This document shows, in pieces, positions 1-5,479 of a DNA stretch of 5,479 bases. The first letter of the stretch is position 1, and every line of letters begins with the position of its first letter. The notes below the pieces were generated by a model. It was not told the DNA's origin. It did not search any database and was given only the letters and a program-made list of their open reading frames with translations. The position numbers and the translations under genes were made by a program. The stretch comes from Legionella genomosp. 1 (lineage in GTDB: Bacteria > Pseudomonadota > Gammaproteobacteria > Legionellales > Legionellaceae): contig CAMDMN010000166.1 in NCBI GenBank assembly GCA_945901965.1, positions 1 to 5,479 of the forward strand, written 5' to 3'.

Positions 1-1100
1 AGGAAATCAAATTACAAGAAAATCGCGTAGGCCTTGGACCCGCATCTGTAAGTGAAATTATTAAGGTAGGTGGGGTAGTCTTAGTTGAGAAGAATGCAGG
101 TATGGGTATTGGTATTAGCGATGAGCAATATAAGTTAGCAGGGGCTGAAATAGTTGCTACTGCGGATGAAATATTTGCGCGAGCTGAGTTGATTGTAAAA
201 GTAAAAGAATTGCAGCCTGTAGAGTGCCATCGTTTGCGTGAAGGACAAACATTATTTACTTATTTACATTTAGCACCAGATCCACAACAAACTAGATTAT
301 TAAAAGAATCAGGTGTTACCGCAATTGCATATGAAACAGTTACACAATCTGATGGTGGCCTGCCTTTATTAACTCCTATGTCGCAAGTTGCAGGAAGAAT
401 GTCTATACAAGCTGGAGCTCATTGTTTGGAAATGGCTCAGGGTGGTAGTGGTGTATTATTAGGAGGTGTTCCTGGAGTTTCTCCTGCTAATGTTTTAGTT
501 ATTGGCGGTGGAGTTGTAGGTACAAATGCTGCTCGAATGGCTATGGGGTTGGAAGCTCGAGTTACAGTTATTGATAAATCTTTAACACGCTTACGTGAGC
601 TTGATTTTCAATTTGGCTCCAAATTAAATACCATGTATTCAACTACAGAGTCATTAGAGAGATATGTAGCTGAAGCTGATTTAGTTATCGGCGCGGTCTT
701 AGTTCCAGGAGCCGCGGCTCCTGTATTAATTAATCGGTCAATGTTACGAGCAATGCGTCCTGGCTCGGTTGTAGTTGATGTTGCAATTGATCAGGGTGGT
801 TGCTTTGAAACATCACGGCCTACAACTCATCATGAGCCCACATATATTGCTGAAGGTGTAGTTCATTACTGTGTAACTAACATGCCAGGGGCTGTTCCTA
901 GGACCTCTACATTTGCTTTAAATAATGCCACATTGCCATTTGTTTTAAGCTTAGTTACTAAGGGAATTAAATTAGCGTTATTAAGTGATCATCATTTGCT
1001 TAATGGTTTAAATGTACATCAAGGAATGATTACTTATGAAGCCGTGGCAAGAGAACTTGGGTATGACTACACCCCAGCTGCTGATGCATTAGCTAGTTGA
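1..1100 (+). CDS. ald: Alanine dehydrogenase, 5'-truncated by window edge
   Basis: Catalyses the reversible NAD-dependent deamination of L-alanine to pyruvate and ammonium in the cytoplasm; the family is typically hexameric. The reading frame is open from base 3 and begins EIKLQENRVGLGPASV, which matches the start of the family (normally M-x-x-G-x-P-K-E), so only about seven residues lie outside the window. The ATG at 102 is an internal Met, not the start. The 365 visible residues plus those missing give about 372, the usual family length. Key residues by comparison with M. tuberculosis Ald are all present: substrate-binding Lys in KVKE (204-206), catalytic His in TYLHLA (267-269), Rossmann motif GGGVVG (504-521), catalytic Asp in AIDQGG (789-791), and Asn in TNMPGAVP (879-881). 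It therefore looks active. It ends in TGA, converging on the phosphatase gene 2 bp away; its promoter is not in view. The related PntA transhydrogenase subunit is excluded by length and by the Ald-specific DQGGCFETSRPTT block. Confidence 0.97.
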   Translation, partial: EIKLQENRVGLGPASVSEIIKVGGVVLVEKNAGMGIGISDEQYKLAGAEIVATADEIFARAELIVKVKELQPVECHRLREGQTLFTYLHLAPDPQQTRLLKESGVTAIAYETVTQSDGGLPLLTPMSQVAGRMSIQAGAHCLEMAQGGSGVLLGGVPGVSPANVLVIGGGVVGTNAARMAMGLEARVTVIDKSLTRLRELDFQFGSKLNTMYSTTESLERYVAEADLVIGAVLVPGAAAPVLINRSMLRAMRPGSVVVDVAIDQGGCFETSRPTTHHEPTYIAEGVVHYCVTNMPGAVPRTSTFALNNATLPFVLSLVTKGIKLALLSDHHLLNGLNVHQGMITYEAVARELGYDYTPAADALAS

Positions 1101-1102
1101 GG

Positions 1103-2890
1103 CTACGTTGGCATTATGCCGCTGGCGCCACATTCTGATGGTGTCGGTGTAAATTCAGCAGGAGATTGAATTGATTCTGGCATTGGTGCAAATAGTCCAG
1201 GATAAGATGCTCTTCTGGTGATAAGTTTTGATTGTAGAGAAGAATTCTGTTTCGAATATAAGATCCTATAAATCATGAGTGCTATATCTTCTGGTTTATG
1301 TCTTGCATCTAACGCATTATGAAAACAGAGTTCTTTTCCTAACAAGCTATCTAAACCCTCAAAGCCTTTTCGTGGTTTAATAGCTATTTCATGACCATGC
1401 ACCTGCATAAATTCGCATCCGGCAACAGGAGATAATGGCCTAAGCCTTAAATCTTTATTCCACAAAATGCTTACAAATGGATTCGCAGAAGGATTATATT
1501 TATCTGGATTATATCCTCTTGTATAAAATTCTAAATATGGGTTCAAAATATCCATGAGCATGTTAGCTTGGACATAAACATGAATAGCTCTATTAATAGC
1601 ATCAAGTGAGCTTAAAAAAGCATGAACACTGCTAACGTGGAGGTTAAGACCTAATCTTCGTGCAACAGCTGGGATAACGTCTGCTTGGGTCGGTGCATGG
1701 GTAAATAAATTCCCATTAGTTCTAGAGTCATTAATTGAATAACTTATTAATTTAAGCGCAGGCTTGTAGCAATATTCAATAATTTTACAAATTTCATGTC
1801 GATCTAGAACTTCAAATCCAATCATAATAAGCATATTTTTTGTTGAATCATTGGGAATGGTTATAAATTTCGTTGCAATTCTACTCATCTCAATTTCTAT
1901 TGATGGGTTATTAAGACAGAATTCATAAAATACAATCAAATTTAGATCGTGATTAGATAACATTACTTCATAGAGAACCCCCGCATTTTTCATGCATTCA
2001 AGTAGTTTTAAAACTAGATAATCTAATACTCCTCGATCACCCGTAATATCTCCAATAAAGCGCACTAAACCCACAGTATTAAATCTAGACTTTGTTGTCA
2101 TAATTTGGATAAATTCATGAATTATATTTTCAATTCTATCTACAACTGCAGATATTGTTTCATCAGATGCATCACGATGTATTAGATTATTTAAATCCAT
2201 GAAAAGTTTTGTTAACTCATGATATTTAATAACTAAATTTTCATATTCTTTTGGACCTATTATCATTACACCTTGATAAACTAAAAAATGGATCATCCTA
2301 ATAACATTTCCGTGTGCATCTCCCATAGTTAGCTGAATATTTTTGTCAATAGGATGAGCTAGATCAAAACCTGGATGAATATTTAAATTTGGTAAATCTA
2401 TGCTAATAAAATTATTAATTTGTGATGCGCTTTCATCTTCTGGAACTGAACTTATAGCAGTAGCCGCAATTTGAGAACTTGATGGATCTATAACCGCTAT
2501 TGTAGATTCTCTATTTAATTTTAACTTTTGGTATTGATAGGCCGTAGTATTTGCAGCTAAGATGCCTGCTGAAAGCTCGTAAATTATCCATTTGGTTTTA
2601 TATTCACGTGGTAAAATATAATAAAGTGAAATTAAAAATTCTTTATAGTTATCGCTTGCTGGAGACTCCAGCGGATTACGAAGTAATTGGCTAATTAACT
2701 CATCTTGAGGTAAAAAATAAAGTAGATCAAATTTTTCTTGGCTATAAGTTGTAGTAGATGCGGGCGATGTTTCTCTAAGTGCCCTGTATTGATCAAGAAT
2801 GGCAATTATCCAGCTATTAATATGTGAAAATTCAGCTGCATCTATAGCGAGTTCTGGTAATGCTAAATGTTCTAAATATCGATTTCTCAT
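1103..2890 (-). CDS. Wip-like PPP-family metallophosphatase, candidate type IV secretion effector
   Basis: Complete 595-residue protein, probably a metal-dependent protein phosphatase. All PPP/calcineurin-like motifs are visible in order: GDAHG (190-194), GDITGDRG (280-287), LSNHD (311-315), a metal-ligand His in LFTHAP (His398) and QVHGHE (His498/His500). The one-residue-longer second motif and SNHD in place of GNHE recall the Legionella Wip effectors (WipA, WipB) rather than housekeeping PPP enzymes; this is from memory of the family. Residues 1-130 look mostly helical, 131-165 are Ser/Ala-rich and probably a linker, and 213-268 form a predicted helical insertion between motifs 1 and 2, where WipA carries a helical hairpin. 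No signal peptide or membrane segment is seen. The last 25 residues are Pro/Ser/Thr-rich with Ile-Met at positions -4/-3, compatible with a Dot/Icm C-terminal signal but weak evidence. The start is secure: an in-frame TAA lies five codons upstream (2903-2905), an AAGGTG Shine-Dalgarno precedes the ATG, and the next Met is residue 189. The fold is confident; effector status and substrate are inferred. Confidence 0.85.
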   Translation of the reverse strand: MRNRYLEHLALPELAIDAAEFSHINSWIIAILDQYRALRETSPASTTTYSQEKFDLLYFLPQDELISQLLRNPLESPASDNYKEFLISLYYILPREYKTKWIIYELSAGILAANTTAYQYQKLKLNRESTIAVIDPSSSQIAATAISSVPEDESASQINNFISIDLPNLNIHPGFDLAHPIDKNIQLTMGDAHGNVIRMIHFLVYQGVMIIGPKEYENLVIKYHELTKLFMDLNNLIHRDASDETISAVVDRIENIIHEFIQIMTTKSRFNTVGLVRFIGDITGDRGVLDYLVLKLLECMKNAGVLYEVMLSNHDLNLIVFYEFCLNNPSIEIEMSRIATKFITIPNDSTKNMLIMIGFEVLDRHEICKIIEYCYKPALKLISYSINDSRTNGNLFTHAPTQADVIPAVARRLGLNLHVSSVHAFLSSLDAINRAIHVYVQANMLMDILNPYLEFYTRGYNPDKYNPSANPFVSILWNKDLRLRPLSPVAGCEFMQVHGHEIAIKPRKGFEGLDSLLGKELCFHNALDARHKPEDIALMIYRILYSKQNSSLQSKLITRRASYPGLFAPMPESIQSPAEFTPTPSECGASGIMPT

Positions 2891-2898
2891 AATTTGGA

Positions 2899-2904
2899 CA
2901 CCTT
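2899..2904 (-). promoter_or_regulatory. Shine-Dalgarno site of the phosphatase gene
   Basis: On the minus strand AAGGTG lies 8 bases before the ATG at 2890. It differs from the consensus AAGGAG at one position. It overlaps an in-frame TAA stop (2903-2905), which rules out any start further upstream. Confidence 0.7.
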
Positions 2905-2929
2905 AAATATAATATTTAACAAAATCTCA

Positions 2930-2935
2930 ATTATA
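2930..2935 (-). promoter_or_regulatory. Candidate -10 box for the phosphatase gene
   Basis: A perfect TATAAT is read on the minus strand. It would start transcription around 2923, leaving a leader of roughly 30 bases that contains the Shine-Dalgarno site. Four of its six bases belong to the outer arm of the adjacent palindromic element. The matching -35 position (about 2951-2958) reads only weakly (CGTTCA or TTCATT, depending on spacing), so this is a candidate judged by eye. Confidence 0.4.
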
Positions 2936-3070
2936 GTAGATTAAATTTTAAATGAACGTCATTCCGAACACAGTGAGGCATCTCCGGAATTAGTAATTAG
3001 CGTGCTTAAGGAGATCCCTCACTGTGTTCGGGATGACGTGCATCGGTCATTTAAACTTTAATCTACTATA
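2932..3070. mobile_element. 139-bp nested palindrome, probable MITE
   Basis: The element has two nested pairs of arms. Outer arms 2932-2955 and 3047-3070 are 24 nt each with one mismatch. Inner arms 2956-2985 and 3010-3039 are 30 nt each with two mismatches. They enclose a 24-nt loop (2986-3009). A 7-nt stretch (3040-3046, GCATCGG) is present only on the right, so the left arm appears to have lost its counterpart from a once almost perfect palindrome. The ends read TATAGTAG and CTACTATA, which would fit a TA target duplication as made by IS630/Tc1-mariner-type transposases. It contains no coding capacity, so it would need a transposase in trans. The inner arm (CCGAACACAGTGAGG) resembles palindromic repeats I recall as common in low-GC intracellular bacteria. 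The structure is certain; the MITE interpretation is an inference without copy-number data. Confidence 0.65.
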
Positions 3071-3077
3071 GTACACG

Positions 3078-3244
3078 TAGCCTTGATGAAGTTTAACGTA
3101 ATCAATGTTTTCATTAAGATTGTAGCGTATTGTGTCCAACTTGCCTCATTTATTTTTTTACTGATATTAGTATTTTTATTATTTTGAGTTTGCTGTTTAA
3201 TACGTGATTGAAAACCTTGATTACGTTACACTTCATCAAGGCTA
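3078..3244. repeat. Inverted pair of REP-like hairpins around a 95-bp spacer
   Basis: Arms 3078-3113 and 3209-3244 are 36 nt each and inverted, matching at 34 of 36 positions. Each arm is itself a hairpin: on the right CCTTGAT/ATCAAGG is a perfect 7-bp stem (3215-3221 with 3235-3241) around a 13-nt loop; on the left the same stem (3081-3087 with 3101-3107) has one mismatch. Such inverted doublets are how REP sequences form REPIN/BIME units. The pattern TAGCC-x-GATGAAG…GTAATC-x-(A/G)GG resembles a GC-rich repeat seen in many gammaproteobacteria, here drifted towards AT; that comparison is from memory. The 95-bp spacer (3114-3208) is AT-rich and holds no ORF or RNA that I can recognise. Confidence 0.65.
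3211..3241 (-). terminator. Possible rho-independent terminator of mrcA, formed by a REP hairpin
   Basis: Read on the minus strand, a perfect 7-bp stem (CCTTGAT with ATCAAGG, 13-nt loop) is followed directly by TTTT. It starts 7 bases after the mrcA stop codon. The stem is only moderately GC-rich, the loop is long and the T-run is short, so termination may be weak. The mirror-image copy at 3081-3111 has the same form on the plus strand but no gene feeds into it. Confidence 0.4.
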
Positions 3245-3248
3245 GATG

Positions 3249-5479
3249 CTAGAATAAATTTTCTTGAATTTCATTTGGTTGGGGAGTTTGTGTCGGTCCT
3301 GTGTTTTCAGTCGTATTTGGTTCTGGATTTGCTATTATTGTTGAAGAATCCTCAGTTTTAGGCACTTCATTATTACGGAAATATTCAATAATCGCATTTG
3401 GTTGATTGGTATTTGCAAGTAGACCACTAACTGGATCAATTTTAACTGCAATTATATTTTCAGGTTGCTTCGGATCTTTTTCAGGCATTCCTTTTAGTGC
3501 AAACTTCATAAAGTCAATCCATATTGGTAGTGCAAGTTGTGCCGCATATTCATGTAATGGGCGTGGTGTATCAAATCCTACCCATGTTGTAACTACTAAA
3601 TCTTGAGTATAACCTGCAAACCAAGCATCTACTTGTTCATTGGTTGTTCCTGTTTTTCCAGCTAAATCATGGCGATTTAGCACTGTAGCAGCACTAGCTG
3701 TGCCATGTTGGACTACATCGAGTAATACTGTATGCATAAGGTATGCAACATCTTCTGGAATTACTCTTGGCGCCATTCTAGATGGATCAATAATTTTATC
3801 GGTACATGGGTTACAAACGTAGGTAGGTTTAGCTTGCAATAATTTTTTCCCACTATTGTCTGTTATGTGATCAATCATATAAGGTTCTATTTTAAAGCCG
3901 CCATTAGCAAAGACAGCATAAGCTGTAGTCATGTCCATCGGGCTAACTGATAAGCTGCCTAGAGCTAAGGATAATGATGGTGGCAAGCTTGCCTTTTTAA
4001 AACCGAAATTAGTGACATAATCTACAGCATATTCTATGCCAATATCATCGAGGATGCGGATTGATACCATATTAAGTGAATGTACTAACGCGTCTTTCAA
4101 ACGAGTAGGCCCATTAAATTTATATTTGTCATTATGCGGTCGCCATAAAGTCCCTTGTCCCGCATCATCAACTACAATTGGAGCATCGTTAATTAATGTA
4201 GATAAGGTGTAGCCCTTGTCTAATGCGGCGGCATAGATAAATGGTTTGAAACTTGAGCCAGGTTGTCTAGTAGATTGTGTGGCTCGGTTAAATTTAGATT
4301 TTTTAAAATTAAGCCCGCCGATTAAAGATTTAATGGCTCCAGATTTTGGATCTAGTGCGACAAATGCTGATTCAACTAGTGGAATTTGTTCTAATTGCCA
4401 TTCATCTTTTTGATGGCGTACATAAACAATATCACCAACAGATACAATTTGTTTCGCTTCTGTTGGAGTTTTTCCGAGCCAACCTTTTCTAAGAGCCAAG
4501 CGTGCCCAGGATAAACCTTTCCAATTTATAGTTAATGATTGTTCATGACGAGTTAAAGCAGTCGCTTTTTTCTCTGATACTGAAATAATAATGGCAGGTT
4601 CTAAATCATTTATTACTTGATGTTCGCTAAGAATTTTATGTAATTGATCTATTGATAAATTATGTGAGTCTTTAATGTTAGCAACAGGACCTCTGTATCC
4701 ATGACGATGCTCATAAGCAAGCAAGTTTTCTTCAACTACCTTATCCGCTTCATTTTGCATAGTGCCCTTTATAGTTGTATATACTTTATATCCTTTCGTA
4801 TATGTATCTTGGCCAAAATTTTCAAAAAGAGATTGCCTTATCATTTCTGCAACATAAGGTGCATTTACTTCAACATCAGCACCATGATATTTGGCGGTAA
4901 TTGGTTGATTTACTGCTTCTTTATATTGTGCTTCTGAAATATATTTTTCTTCTAGTAGGCGCTCGAGTACATGGTCGCGACGTTTTTTTGCAGCTTTTGG
5001 GTTTGCTATTGGGTTTTGTGTAGACGGAGCTTGTGGTAGGCCTGCAATCATTGCTAACTGTGCGAGATCTAATTCTTTTACGGTTTTACCATAATAAATA
5101 CTAGCGGCAGCTCCTACGCCATAAGCACGGTTACCTAGATAAATTTTATTTAAATATAACTCAAGAATTTTTTCTTTAGATAATTCACGATCAATTTTAA
5201 TAGCAAGTAAGATTTCGTTAAATTTGCGCATGAAAGTTTTTTTACGATTTAAGAAAAAATTCCTTGCAACTTGCATGGTAATTGTACTGCCACCTTGAGA
5301 TTTAGTTCCAGTTTTAACTACGCTCATAGTTGCGCGTGCTAAGCCAAAAATATCAACTCCTTTATGTTCAAAAAAGCGTTGATCTTCTGTTGCAAGTATT
5401 GCTCTAACTAGTGTTTGTGGAATTTCATCATATTTAAGAGGGATTCGTTTTTTCTCCCCATATTCTTGAATCAATAAAC
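3249..5479 (-). CDS. mrcA: Penicillin-binding protein 1A, 5'-truncated by window edge
   Basis: Bifunctional class A PBP that polymerises lipid II into glycan strands and cross-links the peptides at the periplasmic face of the inner membrane. The TTG at 5474-5472 is not a start: it is the Leu of an L-I-x-x-YGEKKRIP segment matching E. coli PBP1A around residue 57, so about 55 residues, including the membrane anchor, lie outside the window. Counting that Leu as 1, the transglycosylase (GT51) domain shows catalytic Glu30 in ATEDQRFFEHKG, GGSTITMQ (61-68) and the second catalytic Glu87 in RKFNE. An OB-like segment follows at about 275-365. The transpeptidase domain has the active-site SSFK (Ser407), SLN (466-468) and KTGTT (607-611). 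All catalytic motifs are intact. A CNPC pair lies in the transpeptidase region, and the last 40 residues form a Pro/Thr/Asn/Glu-rich, probably disordered tail ending in a TAG stop. The PBP1A assignment over PBP1B rests on the YGEKKRIP and QVARNFFL segments. Confidence 0.96.
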   Translation of the reverse strand, partial: LLIQEYGEKKRIPLKYDEIPQTLVRAILATEDQRFFEHKGVDIFGLARATMSVVKTGTKSQGGSTITMQVARNFFLNRKKTFMRKFNEILLAIKIDRELSKEKILELYLNKIYLGNRAYGVGAAASIYYGKTVKELDLAQLAMIAGLPQAPSTQNPIANPKAAKKRRDHVLERLLEEKYISEAQYKEAVNQPITAKYHGADVEVNAPYVAEMIRQSLFENFGQDTYTKGYKVYTTIKGTMQNEADKVVEENLLAYEHRHGYRGPVANIKDSHNLSIDQLHKILSEHQVINDLEPAIIISVSEKKATALTRHEQSLTINWKGLSWARLALRKGWLGKTPTEAKQIVSVGDIVYVRHQKDEWQLEQIPLVESAFVALDPKSGAIKSLIGGLNFKKSKFNRATQSTRQPGSSFKPFIYAAALDKGYTLSTLINDAPIVVDDAGQGTLWRPHNDKYKFNGPTRLKDALVHSLNMVSIRILDDIGIEYAVDYVTNFGFKKASLPPSLSLALGSLSVSPMDMTTAYAVFANGGFKIEPYMIDHITDNSGKKLLQAKPTYVCNPCTDKIIDPSRMAPRVIPEDVAYLMHTVLLDVVQHGTASAATVLNRHDLAGKTGTTNEQVDAWFAGYTQDLVVTTWVGFDTPRPLHEYAAQLALPIWIDFMKFALKGMPEKDPKQPENIIAVKIDPVSGLLANTNQPNAIIEYFRNNEVPKTEDSSTIIANPEPNTTENTGPTQTPQPNEIQENLF

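Noticed and set aside
102..104. ATG as the start of alanine dehydrogenase
   Set aside because: The frame is open to the window edge and the preceding 33 codons encode the conserved Ald N-terminus (KE)IK…ENRV…, so this is an internal Met.
2894..3140. Shared TTGGACAC at 2894-2901 (+) and 3132-3139 (-) as a possible IS end or operator
   Set aside because: An 8-base match in a gap of this size is expected by chance, and the flanks do not extend the similarity.
3114..3208. Small RNA or ORF in the spacer of the REP-like pair
   Set aside because: The sequence is AT-rich with no start plus Shine-Dalgarno, no clear promoter and no stable fold beyond a short imperfect TACTGATATTAGTA symmetry.
3406..3606. 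Plus-strand ORF of 66 codons
   Set aside because: It lies wholly antisense to the PBP1A transpeptidase coding region, and its translation resembles no family I know; it is a shadow of the real gene.
3640..3822. Plus-strand ORF of 60 codons
   Set aside because: It is antisense to the conserved KTG region of PBP1A and has no independent coding evidence.
4701..4937. Plus-strand ORF of 78 codons, hydrophobic
   Set aside because: It is antisense to PBP1A. Its Phe/Ile-rich translation arises from the Lys/Glu/Asn-rich sense strand, so it is not evidence of a membrane protein.
5472..5474. TTG as the start of PBP1A
   Set aside because: It aligns with an internal Leu of the L-I-x-x-YGEK segment, the frame continues to the window edge, and starting here would leave the enzyme without its membrane anchor.

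Overview
This is an AT-rich window holding three protein genes. Two of them run off the window edges. The most likely source is an intracellular-lifestyle gammaproteobacterium of the Legionellales (Legionella, Rickettsiella, Berkiella or a relative). That is an inference. It rests on the middle gene, which looks like a Legionella Wip-type phosphatase effector, on the Gram-negative class A penicillin-binding protein, and on low GC combined with palindromic intergenic repeats. No rRNA or other phylogenetic marker is present to confirm it.

Layout. From base 1 to 1100 (+) lies alanine dehydrogenase (ald), lacking only about its first seven codons. From 1103 to 2890 (-) lies a complete 595-residue protein with all the metal-binding motifs of a PPP/calcineurin-like phosphatase. 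The motifs have the Wip-style variants: GD-x3-DRG instead of GD-x2-DRG, and SNHD instead of GNHE. The two genes converge with only 2 bp between their stop codons and no visible terminator. From 2891 to 3248 is a 358-bp non-coding gap made almost entirely of two separate inverted-repeat structures. From 3249 to 5479 (-) lies penicillin-binding protein 1A (mrcA/ponA), complete at its C-terminus but lacking roughly its first 55 residues, including the membrane anchor.

The gap between mrcA and the phosphatase gene holds a 139-bp, nearly perfect double-arm palindrome (2932-3070) with TA-bounded ends, which looks like a MITE. It also holds an inverted pair of REP-like hairpins (3078-3244) around a 95-bp AT-rich spacer. 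One REP hairpin starts a few bases after the mrcA stop codon and could end its transcript. The outer edge of the MITE-like palindrome supplies a perfect TATAAT facing the phosphatase gene, so the repeat may provide part of that gene's promoter.

How the parts relate. Ald (alanine/pyruvate/ammonium interconversion) and PBP1A (peptidoglycan polymerisation and cross-linking) are housekeeping functions with no obvious joint operon. The phosphatase is the accessory gene of the window: it sits between two core genes, next to mobile-looking repeats, and is a candidate secreted effector. It is the item most worth following up.
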